Shown piece by piece: positions 1 to 6,413 of a stretch of DNA of 8,915 nucleotides. Within the stretch, counting starts at the first letter, position 1, and each line of letters opens with the position of its first letter. A program made the translations under genes and the position numbers. Location: NCBI GenBank assembly GCA_027335515.1, contig DAHWHT010000187.1:1-8915 (forward strand). Reading direction: 5' to 3'. The stretch is from Clostridia bacterium (GTDB lineage Bacteria; Bacillota_E; RBS10-35; JAJYVN01). The notes beneath the pieces are model-generated. The model was given only the letters and a program-made list of their open reading frames with translations, had not been told where the DNA came from and searched no databases.

Positions 1-109
1 GACCAAGAGCAGCACGCACCGGCCTGCGTCCCACCCGCCACCACGACCAAGCGCCATCCGAGCCGTGCGTGGGAGCCTTGCGCCGGGAGTTCCGCCGGGG
101 TGTCGCAGC

Positions 110-139
110 TTGCCCTGAAACCGTGGGCTGGCTTAGTGT
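110..139 (+). promoter_or_regulatory. Possible weak sigma70-type promoter for the ccdA leader
   Basis: TTGCCC at 110-115 could act as a -35 box, followed after 18 nt by TAGTGT at 134-139. The latter keeps the three most conserved -10 positions (T, A and the final T). The predicted start near 146 would place the structured leader entirely in the transcript. The match is weak, and chance hits are common, so this is an inference from position more than from sequence quality. Confidence 0.2.
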
Positions 140-145
140 GGCGCT

Positions 146-292
146 GGGGCCGTGGCCCGGCCGGGGCTCCTTTGGGGAGCCGGAGCACCTCCCGGCCGGC
201 GGACCGACCCCGCGACCCCCGCGGAGGGCCGGCATCCGGCCTGACCCGCCAGCCAGATACCGCTTGCCCGGTAGTCAGGAGGATATCTGCCT
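146..292 (+). promoter_or_regulatory. Cobalamin-riboswitch-like structured leader
   Basis: Several elements resemble the cobalamin (B12) riboswitch in the right order. A GGGGA followed by a GCCGG/CCGGC stem with an 8-nt loop (179-196) resembles the GGGAA plus P3 hairpin. A C-rich segment with CCCCGC (about 208-220) sits where CCCGCCACTGT is expected. A short hairpin GGCCGG-CAT-CCGGCC occupies 227-241. AGCCAGATACCGC at 251-263 resembles the B12 box (consensus roughly AGYCAGRAGACCTGCC). A second near-match, AGTCAGGAGGATATCTGCC, lies at 273-291. CAGATA (254-259) can pair with TATCTG (284-289), enclosing an ACCG/CGGT stem-loop and the AGGAGG SD at 277-282, which would suit translational control. 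Against it, the match was made by eye, each B12-box candidate carries a small insertion, GC-rich DNA folds readily in many ways, and 157-165 can also pair with 191-199. Confidence 0.3.
157..199 (+). repeat. Nested inverted repeat in the ccdA leader
   Basis: CCGGCCGGG (157-165) is the reverse complement of CCCGGCCGG (191-199). Nested inside, GGCTCC (165-170) pairs with GGAGCC (176-181) across a TTTGG loop. The fold competes with the riboswitch-like P3 stem described for the same leader, so the two could be alternative conformations. No T-tract follows, so it is not a simple intrinsic terminator. Confidence 0.5.
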
Positions 293-508
293 ATGCGAGG
301 GTACGGCGCGACGCCCCAAGCGCGCGCCACGACGCGGGGCGACGCGGAATCCGGCCATCCGAGTGGTGGCCGTGGTGTGCCATGCGGTCGATCTACCCTC
401 CGACCGCGCGGGCGGGACCTCCCCCCGGCAAGCGGCCGTCGGATCACCCCGGTGCGCTCGCGATACGAGCACCCGCTGGCGTCCGAGCCATGGAAGCTGG
501 CGAGGTGA
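293..508 (+). CDS. Doubtful 71-codon ORF coupled to ccdA
   Basis: This ORF has the best start signal in the left part of the window: AGGAGG at 277-282, 10 nt before ATG. Its stop overlaps the downstream ATG by one base (TGATG, 506-510), the classic arrangement for translational coupling. The predicted peptide argues against it: it is rich in Arg, Gly and Pro, with no membrane segment and no domain I recognise, as expected of a chance ORF in GC-rich DNA. It could be a regulatory leader ORF passing ribosomes to the membrane-protein gene, a decayed gene, or chance. CbtB, a small cobalt-transport protein often found behind B12 riboswitches, was considered, but the hydrophobic helix and histidines are absent. 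Confidence 0.25.
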   Translation: MRGYGATPQARATTRGDAESGHPSGGRGVPCGRSTLRPRGRDLPPASGRRITPVRSRYEHPLASEPWKLAR

Positions 509-1212
509 TGGTGGGCGCCGTACCCGTGGGACTCCTGTTCGCGGCCGGAGCGGCGGCGGCATTCAATCCCTGCGGGGTCGCAATGCTTCCAGGCTATCTG
601 GCATTCCTGCTTGGGCAGACGGCGGATCGGGGCCGATGGCGCGCCTGGGGGGGTATCGGCGCCGGGCTGGTCATGACCGCGGGATTCCTGACGGTCTTTT
701 CCGTACTGGGGTGGCTGAGCGGCGGCCTGGGCCAGATCCTGGGCGGTTGGCTGCGCTGGGCAACCGTGCTGATCGGACTCGCGCTCGTGGCCGCCGGGGT
801 GTGCCAATTTCTCGGCCGACCGCTACCCGGCCTCGAGGGGGCGGGCCGCCTTTCCGGCGCGATCGGCCGAAGCGGTCCGCGGCGCGGGTTTGTGGCGGTC
901 TACGTGTATGGAGTGGCGTACGCCGTGGCGTCCTTGGGCTGCGCGCTGCCCCTGTTCCTGGCGCTGGTCGCGGGTTCCGCGAGCGCTTCTTCCTCCGGCG
1001 GCGCGACCGCCTTTCTGGCGTACGCCGGCGGCATGGGACTCGTCGTCACGATCGTATCCACGGTCGCGGTCGGCTCGCGCGCGATGCTCGCCAGCCGCCT
1101 CTCTTCGTGGATCCCCGTGGTACAAAAGCTCAGCGCGGCCGTTCTGGTAGCGGTCGGCGTCTATCTTGTCTATTACTGGACGCTCGGCCCCGGCGCCATC
1201 CGGGTGGTATGA
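508..1212 (+). CDS. ccdA: CcdA/DsbD-family transmembrane thiol-disulfide protein
   Basis: A 234-residue polytopic membrane protein of the CcdA family, which carries reducing equivalents from cytoplasmic thioredoxin across the membrane to outward-facing thiol proteins for cytochrome c maturation or disulfide control. About six hydrophobic helices are visible (roughly 5-36, 48-72, 78-103, 128-155, 165-190, 203-225). The redox cysteine pair is placed as in the family: Cys22 in the helix-1 motif FNPCGVAMLPGYLAFLLG and Cys145 in helix 4 (YGVAYAVASLGCALP). Length fits the compact CcdA form without the extra DsbD domains. The start is uncertain. ATG 508 overlaps the upstream stop (TGATG). GTG 511 has GAGG 5 nt upstream. 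ATG 490 adds six residues but lacks an SD. No thioredoxin, TlpA or cytochrome gene is visible beside it, so its partner is unknown. The leader upstream suggests RNA-level regulation. Confidence 0.9.
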   Translation: MVGAVPVGLLFAAGAAAAFNPCGVAMLPGYLAFLLGQTADRGRWRAWGGIGAGLVMTAGFLTVFSVLGWLSGGLGQILGGWLRWATVLIGLALVAAGVCQFLGRPLPGLEGAGRLSGAIGRSGPRRGFVAVYVYGVAYAVASLGCALPLFLALVAGSASASSSGGATAFLAYAGGMGLVVTIVSTVAVGSRAMLASRLSSWIPVVQKLSAAVLVAVGVYLVYYWTLGPGAIRVV

Positions 1213-1453
1213 AGCGCGGGCCCGCCGTGGGCCGTCAACCGCAGCAAGCGGCCGTATCCCACCCTCTCGGATCCCCTGGCGATCGGAACGGCCGCGCAAT
1301 GCGACCAACGACCCCGGATGGAAGGTGGTGGGTGCCCGGCGCGGCTGCAGGGTGCAACCGGCAACCGCCGGGACCGGTGCGCGGCGTGGCCCACAACCGC
1401 CCGACGCGATCCACCGGTCCCCGGCACATCCGCCGCCCGGCCCTCGACCTGCG

Positions 1454-1512
1454 CCGCGGAGGGCGAGGCCCCGTGATGGGGAGTCAATCTCAAACGGCCC
1501 CGCCCTCCGCGG
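1454..1512. repeat. Long perfect inverted repeat / stem-loop
   Basis: CCGCGGAGGGCG (1454-1465) and CGCCCTCCGCGG (1501-1512) are exact reverse complements. After one A/C mismatch, GGCC (1467-1470) pairs with GGCC (1496-1499), giving a 12+4 bp stem around a 25-nt loop. The stem lies between convergent genes, where it could block transcription from both sides, but no T-run follows either arm. The 11-mer CCGCGGAGGGC also occurs at 219-229 in the ccdA leader, so this could be a dispersed palindromic element. Its function is unknown. Confidence 0.7.
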
Positions 1513-1737
1513 GATCGCTCCCGGATAGCTGCCACGGCGTATGGCGATTGGTGTGAAGCCTGTCGCACGCGACGGTCGTGGCCGCCAACCGGGACGGCGT
1601 GCAAGCGGCCGCCGAAGATCTGGGCCAATGGTTGGCCGAACGGTGAAAGGCACGTGGCACGACCAGGGACGCGCCCAACGTGCGGGGCGGTCGCCCGACA
1701 GGCGGGCGGCGGGCGCCCCCCCCCCCGCGGACCCCGG

Positions 1738-1842
1738 ACCGTCCCCGCGGGTCCAGACGACGGCGTCCAGAATCTCGCCCACCACCCAAACCGCGGCATT
1801 CGCCGCCAGGCTGAGACGACGCTCCGCAAAGCGGTCGTAGTT
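1738..1842 (-). pseudogene. Possible remnant of a protein-coding gene
   Basis: On the minus strand about 35 codons read like real protein, unlike their surroundings: NYDRFAERRLSLAANAAV continues into WVVGEILDAVVW. It forms an amphipathic or hydrophobic helix with balanced composition. Both sides dissolve into low-complexity Arg/Pro/Gly translation, and no start with an SD is linked to it. The family is not recognised. It may be a fragment of a gene destroyed by frameshifts, or chance. Confidence 0.2.
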
Positions 1843-2248
1843 GCGACATCCGACACCAGGAGACCTTCGGCATGGGCCCACCCCGTTGGGTTGGATCCTT
1901 ACAAAGAGCCCCGCCCGCAGGCCGGCACCCCGTACCTGGCGCGTTCCGCGCGCTGGCCGCCAGCGGTGGGGACCTTCGCACCAAGCCAAGGCGTGGTCAC
2001 CGCGCCAACGCGTCAGGAAGCGCGACCTGGTACGCCCCCACCTCCGGATGCGAAACCGCCGCGCTGACCGAAGGTCTGCGGAGGCGGCATCTCCACCAAC
2101 GCATGCTTCGTCATCGGCGATGACCGGCGGAAGCCCGGTTGGCAGGGCGCCACGGACCGAAGGCGTCCAGGAGGGTACCGCCGGCCGCCTGAGGGGAGTG
2201 CCGACCGGCCAAGAGGCACGAAGGCTTCGGCCGCGATGGCAGCGCCCC

Positions 2249-3985
2249 TCATGTCGGCCGTTCGTGCGCCAGGAAGCGCTGCACCGCCAGGCGGCACGCG
2301 GCGACGGCGTCCTCCAGTAGCGACTCCAGGGACTTCGCCGCAGCAGCAAGGGTTTTGCCATCCGGCATCCTGTTCATGTAAGCGCCCTGATAGACAGCGT
2401 CGCCGCAAGAGATGTAGTCATACACCTCGCAGTCGTTGAACACCACGGGTTCCGCCACCAGGAACTCCGTGAACGCCTCGGACAACCGCTCATCCGCATC
2501 CCTCGCCTGCTCGGGCCCAAACCGTTCCGCCATCTCCAGAATCGGGCACCGCAGGCCCACCCACGCCCGCTCGCCCCGTTCCAGATCTTCCATTCCCACC
2601 GCGATGGGCCAACCTCCGGCATCGCCTTCCCAGAGCACATGCCATTGACTCCACGCCTCGCCCCGGTGGTGGCGCGACTCCTCCCACACCACAGGGGCGA
2701 ATCCCAAGCTTGCCAGGGCGGCGCAAAGCTGCACCGTCGGCGGCCACTCCGCAAACGGCCTCCAGCGGGCAAACCTCCCGAACACGTGGAGCGGCTGGTT
2801 CAACGGTTCGAGCGACCAGGCCCCGTTCACGATATCCTGGAGTGACACGCCGGCAAACACCTCGTTCGGCAGGTCCGTCGGCACACCGGGCAATGCCCGA
2901 ACGGCAAGCCAGAGGTCCCCGCGATCGGCGGGCGAGGGCTCGATGAGAAGCGGATGCAGCGAGACAACGAATCGGGCGCCGCAGCGACAGCGCCAGTCGG
3001 CGACCAGCGCCTCATCCGGCACGGCGCCGCCGCAGGCCGGGCACTTCAGGGTCCGCCGCGCACTCCGGATCTCCGCAACGATGTCTCGGACGGCCCGCAT
3101 GATCTCGGCGCGGCTGCCCTCCAGGATCGTCTTACCCCAGGGATAGATACCCACTTTGACGGCGAAAGCGCCGTGCCCAAGGCGGACCAGATCATCGAGC
3201 TCCCAGCCTGCCCCCGCGGCCTCGCACGCCGCCGCAATGTCCCGCGCCAGTCGCTCCTCCTGTCTGCGGCGCGCCGCTGCCCGTTCGGCCTCGTCGTCCA
3301 TCCGGCGCTTGCGCGCGAAGACCGCCTGGTCGTTGACCTCAGACCAGCATGATTCCGGCAGCACGGCCTCGCGACTCCAACGAGCCTCGAGGCCGGCGGC
3401 GTCCTCCGCGCAGCGCCTGCCCAGCACGCGCACACACACCTCGACCAGCGGAGCCCCAGCCTGCAACCCCTCCCGTCGGCAGCACGCGGTACAGACGACC
3501 GATGGGCCGTCCCCCAGCCAACCCCTGCCCGATCGCGCCGCCCACAGCGCGATCGGCCGGGCGCACACCAAACAGGGCGCCGTCGCCGAGGCAGACGGAG
3601 GAACGCCCCGGCCGTCCACCACGCCCCACTCGGTCAACAAACCGAGGAGACGGTCCGGAGGCACGTAGCGCCTTTTCGACAAACCGGCCGTGAGCGAGGC
3701 GATTTCCTCCAGCGTCACCGGGCCGACGGGCGGGGACACGAGGATGCGATGGGCCACCCGGCGCGCAACCGAGTGCGCGCGGTTCTTGCGCCCCTTGGGC
3801 ATAGAGGCCCCCCCCCAACGCGCAACCATGTCCACCGCGGGATGCCATGGGCGGGTCAGTCTGAGCAGCGGGTCGCAACCGCACCTCAAGGGCTCGGGAT
3901 CCTTCCTGCGTTTTCTCCGGTCCCCGGTCGAGCTTCCCGCAGGCCGGATGTCTGGCCCCGTCCGGGCGCCGCCGATGTCGTCCAC
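2249..3985 (-). CDS. Unknown protein with two cysteine (zinc-ribbon-like) motifs
   Basis: A 578-residue protein I cannot assign to a family. Residues are numbered here from the internal ATG at 3802 (517 residues); add 61 for the long form. A first four-cysteine motif is CxxC-x23-CxxC (Cys77, 80, 104, 107), and a second is CxxC-x14-CxC (Cys254, 257, 272, 274), as in zinc ribbons. Between them lies a charged helical stretch (about 160-195) likely to form a coiled coil. The C-terminal half is soluble, Trp-rich and acidic, with no signal peptide or membrane segment, so a cytoplasmic protein is expected. The zinc ribbons suggest nucleic-acid or protein binding, but that is inference. The chosen GTG start has two overlapping GGGAGG motifs 4 and 8 nt upstream and an extended -10 about 45 nt upstream. 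The first 61 residues look less protein-like, and a G9 run lies within them. The gene is probably monocistronic. Confidence 0.8.
   Translation of the reverse strand: MDDIGGARTGPDIRPAGSSTGDRRKRRKDPEPLRCGCDPLLRLTRPWHPAVDMVARWGGASMPKGRKNRAHSVARRVAHRILVSPPVGPVTLEEIASLTAGLSKRRYVPPDRLLGLLTEWGVVDGRGVPPSASATAPCLVCARPIALWAARSGRGWLGDGPSVVCTACCRREGLQAGAPLVEVCVRVLGRRCAEDAAGLEARWSREAVLPESCWSEVNDQAVFARKRRMDDEAERAAARRRQEERLARDIAAACEAAGAGWELDDLVRLGHGAFAVKVGIYPWGKTILEGSRAEIMRAVRDIVAEIRSARRTLKCPACGGAVPDEALVADWRCRCGARFVVSLHPLLIEPSPADRGDLWLAVRALPGVPTDLPNEVFAGVSLQDIVNGAWSLEPLNQPLHVFGRFARWRPFAEWPPTVQLCAALASLGFAPVVWEESRHHRGEAWSQWHVLWEGDAGGWPIAVGMEDLERGERAWVGLRCPILEMAERFGPEQARDADERLSEAFTEFLVAEPVVFNDCEVYDYISCGDAVYQGAYMNRMPDGKTLAAAAKSLESLLEDAVAACRLAVQRFLAHERPT
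3808..3816 (-). repeat. G9 homopolymer inside the first codons of the cysteine-motif gene
   Basis: On the coding strand, nine consecutive G occur in the codons just before ATG 3802 (TGG GGG GGG GCC TCT ATG). A change of one base would throw the N-terminal extension out of frame, while the internal ATG 5 nt beyond the tract would remain intact. The run could also serve as a poor SD for that ATG. Such tracts are typical of phase-variable genes but are also error-prone in sequencing. Confidence 0.5.
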
Positions 3986-3989
3986 ACCA

Positions 3990-3999
3990 CCTCCCTCCC
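3990..3999 (-). promoter_or_regulatory. Strong ribosome-binding site for the GTG start at 3985
   Basis: The minus strand reads GGGAGGGAGG, two overlapping GGGAGG motifs ending 8 and 4 nt before GTG 3985. This, together with the nearby promoter, is the main reason for preferring the 578-residue form over the internal ATG start at 3802. Confidence 0.6.
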
Positions 4000-4025
4000 A
4001 CGAGCCCCCTCCAATCCCCCCTAAT

Positions 4026-4036
4026 CCATATTATGG
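4026..4036. promoter_or_regulatory. Palindrome overlapping the -10 (possible operator)
   Basis: CCATATTATGG is a perfect 5-1-5 inverted repeat lying across the -10 box of the cysteine-motif gene. A dimeric regulator bound here would cover the promoter. AT-rich -10 boxes often produce short palindromes by chance, so this is tentative. Confidence 0.25.
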
Positions 4037-4038
4037 CA
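4030..4038 (-). promoter_or_regulatory. Extended -10 promoter for the cysteine-motif gene
   Basis: The minus strand reads TGCCATAAT: a TGn extension plus CATAAT, five of six matches to TATAAT. It stands out because the surrounding DNA is extremely GC-rich. No -35 is visible at the expected distance (GCGCGC), as is usual for extended -10 promoters. Transcription would begin near 4023, giving a leader of about 38 nt that contains the strong SD. Confidence 0.5.
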
Positions 4039-4133
4039 CATCCCGCGCTCCGGCGCGCCCGCGAAGCGTGGAGGCATTGCGTCTTCCCGCTCGGCGCCGG
4101 CCGATTGGACAGCAGGGCTGCGAAATCACGCTT

Positions 4134-5414
4134 CTACCAACGCCCGAGGCGCGTCGCAGACGACTCGCCCCGCCCCGCCGCACCCCCCTGCCTTCCTGCG
4201 GCCAGGCGGAGCCCCACCACCGTCGCCCCGAGCCCCGCCACCACCACAGCGGCCGCCACCAGAAAGCCTCCGGGCGCCGGGGCGACGCGCCCCACGGCCG
4301 CCGCCAGGCCGACCCCGCCGAGGCGGCCGGCGCTGTCGACCTGTCCCTCCACGGCCAGTACCGCGCCGAGGATCTCATCCGGTGCCCGCTGCATAAGAAT
4401 GGTCGGCAGCAACAGGCGCAGCCACCATGCGCCAATCCCCTCCAGCAGGGACAGGGCGACCACCAGCCCCGCCGAATGGGCCAGGGCCAATGCGCACCAA
4501 CACACCGCGATACCGGCCGCGGGCGCGGAAACCATCCACGGCTGGGCCCGCCCGCCCAGACGCACCAAAGCTGCCCCCGCCACCATGGATCCACCTTCAT
4601 ACGCGGCGATGGCCGCACCCATGACGGCCGGGCCACCAAAATGGACGGCCTGCACCCACACAAACCACTGCGTGTTGACGCACCACGTGCCGACCAGCAC
4701 CCACCCCCACACCACCAGGGCACCGCGCGCCACGGCGTCGCGTGCGGTCCATGCGTACGCGGCGTGCGGACGCGAAGCGCCGCCAGCGGTACCGGGACCG
4801 GACACCATCCTCCGCGGCCTGGCATGTACACACAGCGTCGCGATCGCTGAGATCGCGTATCCTGCAGCGTTCAAGGCCAGGGCCGCGGCCACGCCCGCAT
4901 GCGCGATCACGGCTCCGGCGAGCAGTGGTCCGGCGATCCGCGACACCCCGACGATGACCGCTCGCCACCCGTTGTAGCGGGCGATACGCTCCCGCCCAGC
5001 CAACTGCACCATGAGCCCGCCGCGGGCCGGCGCGTACAGGGCCCCACCGAGCGCCGCAAGCGACGCGATTACCGCGACCTGCCACGGTTGGTGGGCACCG
5101 GCAAGCGCCAGCGCCAGCGTGGCGCGCCACACGTCCGCCAGGAGCATCGGTCGGCGGCGGTCGGCGGTGCGGTCGGCCCACCTGCCAGCCCACGGCGCGA
5201 CCACCATCCCGGTGAGGGATGCCGCGCCGACCTGCAGGCTCATGGCACCAACGCTGCGCGACAGGGAAAACGTCAGCGCGGCAACGGCCACGAGATTGAA
5301 ATAGGTGCCCAGTACGGAAAAGACATCGCCCACAAAGAGCGCCGCAAAATCGGCCACCCGCGGCGCATCGGACTCGGCAAGCGGCGGCGTGAGAGACGAC
5401 CGCTTCAACTTCAT
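4134..5414 (-). CDS. Major facilitator superfamily exporter (EntS-like)
   Basis: A 426-residue integral membrane protein with roughly 12 hydrophobic segments, the size and layout of MFS drug or siderophore exporters. The MFS signature between helices 2 and 3 is present: AGRWADRTADRRRPML at about 76-91, matching the GxLaDrxGrrxxl pattern. The following helix and loop (YAPARGGLMVQLAGRERIARYNG, about 127-149, with its conserved PARxG and N-G elements) are characteristic of the enterobactin-exporter-like MFS_3 group, which uses the proton gradient to export small molecules. A charged N-terminus precedes helix 1 near residue 24. The C-tail (about 405-426) is short, Gly/Arg-rich and cytoplasmic. 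The ATG start has only a G-rich stretch 2 nt upstream, so initiation may be weak. The substrate cannot be inferred, because no siderophore or antibiotic genes are adjacent. The downstream minus-strand gene has its own promoter. Confidence 0.92.
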   Translation of the reverse strand: MKLKRSSLTPPLAESDAPRVADFAALFVGDVFSVLGTYFNLVAVAALTFSLSRSVGAMSLQVGAASLTGMVVAPWAGRWADRTADRRRPMLLADVWRATLALALAGAHQPWQVAVIASLAALGGALYAPARGGLMVQLAGRERIARYNGWRAVIVGVSRIAGPLLAGAVIAHAGVAAALALNAAGYAISAIATLCVHARPRRMVSGPGTAGGASRPHAAYAWTARDAVARGALVVWGWVLVGTWCVNTQWFVWVQAVHFGGPAVMGAAIAAYEGGSMVAGAALVRLGGRAQPWMVSAPAAGIAVCWCALALAHSAGLVVALSLLEGIGAWWLRLLLPTILMQRAPDEILGAVLAVEGQVDSAGRLGGVGLAAAVGRVAPAPGGFLVAAAVVVAGLGATVVGLRLAAGRQGGAAGRGESSATRLGRW

Positions 5415-6413
5415 AACCCCCGGCGCAGCGCGGCGCGGGGGCCGGCCCGTATGGGCCTACCGCCTACGCCGACACCCCAGAATGGGCGCAATAACCCCTT
5501 CCCGGGCATCGGCAGCCAAAATACGGAAGACCCTCACCGCTCCGTTCAAAGCAGCCACCCGACGACCTCCCCCCACCACACTACGCGCTGAAACCCGAAC
5601 CCATCCATCCCGCCACCCGCTGGACGCGCCGCAAACGCACAACCAGCGTAAATATCACGGCAAAGGTGCGCGTTGGCGCACGCTCCGGCGGCGGCAGATC
5701 GGCCTGCCCTGTGGGTCAAGGGATGGAATCTGGGGGGGTACCATCGCGCGCCTGCTGGCCCCATCGCCGCACAGACCCTCGCTTCGTGGGGGGCGCGCCG
5801 GGAGCAACCGGGCCGCCTCTACGGACCGTTCGACCAAACCACCCCGCCGAGCGCGCCGGTCGACGCGATGCCGGCAAGGATCCTGGGGCATGCGCGCCAT
5901 CCCGACGGAGAGCTGCCGCAGAACGCCGCGGCCCTTCGGCACCGCGCCGAGGCACAGCCGCAGCGCCGGGCAAGCGCCGCGCCTGAGATCGAGGCCACCG
6001 CGCCGCTCGCTCACGGGGTCCAACCGCTGGAAGACGTGGCCACCCGAGATCCAACCCAGCGACACCCCCAATCCCCGGTGGGATCACGCGCCGCCCTTTG
6101 GCGCCCTCCCCCCCAACCGCGTTGCCCGCCGCAGCACGCGGGAGCGTCCGCCAGGGGAAATCGGCTCGCACCGCCGCACGGACCATGGCAGAACGCAAAC
6201 TGCGGGAGTTCCCTTGACGGAAGGTTGGCTCCCACCCAACGGGACGCGCGCGACGGGAGCCCGTGGCGAACGAACCGGACGGAACGTGGGCGGACGCCCG
6301 CCGGCATGGGCATCGCCGAGATCAACCGGCGCCGCGGGCATCCGGCCGAATGGCATAGTGCGGCGGCACCCTGGCCGTCCCTGTCCCCTCTCCGCCGCAT
6401 CACCAGGCGCCGG
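5415..6413. other. Gene-poor interval upstream of the MFS gene
   Basis: About 1 kb between the methyltransferase end and the MFS start holds no convincing gene. Open frames are present on both strands, the longest on the plus strand, but their translations are Arg/Pro-rich, lack domains, and have no SD at their starts. A short minus-strand frame ending at 5457 contains a more protein-like tail (ALNGAVRVFRILAADAREGV), perhaps a fossil fragment. A run of 7 C lies at 6108-6114. No terminator, tRNA or CRISPR repeat was recognised. The MFS promoter should lie at the low-coordinate end, but no good -35/-10 pair was found. Confidence 0.55.

Larger units (their letters stand above)
1213..2248. other. 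Gene-poor interval between convergent genes
   Basis: About 1 kb lies between the ends of the CcdA gene (+) and the cysteine-motif gene (-). Long open frames exist on both strands, but their translations are Arg/Pro/Gly/Ala-rich without domains, typical of chance ORFs at this GC content. Identifiable contents are a 12-bp perfect inverted repeat (1454-1512), an uninterrupted run of 11 C at 1716-1726, a protein-like stretch on the minus strand (1738-1842) and a small palindrome (CGAAG-G-CTTCG, 2219-2229). No intrinsic terminator with a T-tract was seen for either flanking gene. The interval may be decayed coding DNA. Confidence 0.6.

Noticed and set aside
1..56. Minus-strand ATG at 56 with an open frame to the left edge
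   Set aside because: Only 18 codons are visible, with no SD; too little to support a gene.
69..1556. 495-codon plus-strand open frame
   Set aside because: It overlaps the CcdA gene in another frame, has random Arg/Pro composition and no SD; a shadow frame.
1716..1726. Run of 11 C as a possible phase-variation tract
   Set aside because: No gene or promoter can be linked to it, so only the run itself can be stated.
2219..2229. CGAAG-G-CTTCG palindrome as a terminator for the cysteine-motif gene
   Set aside because: The stem is 5 bp with a one-base centre, which cannot form a hairpin loop of normal size, and there is no T-tract.
823..2361. 512-codon minus-strand open frame across the end of the CcdA gene and the next interval
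   Set aside because: It lies antisense to the CcdA gene, is Arg/Gly/Pro-rich with no domain, and its start lies inside the cysteine-motif gene. It reflects the scarcity of stops in GC-rich DNA.
5655..6071. 138-codon minus-strand frame in the gap above the MFS gene
   Set aside because: It is slightly more protein-like than other shadows, but it starts with TTG without an SD and has no recognisable motif.
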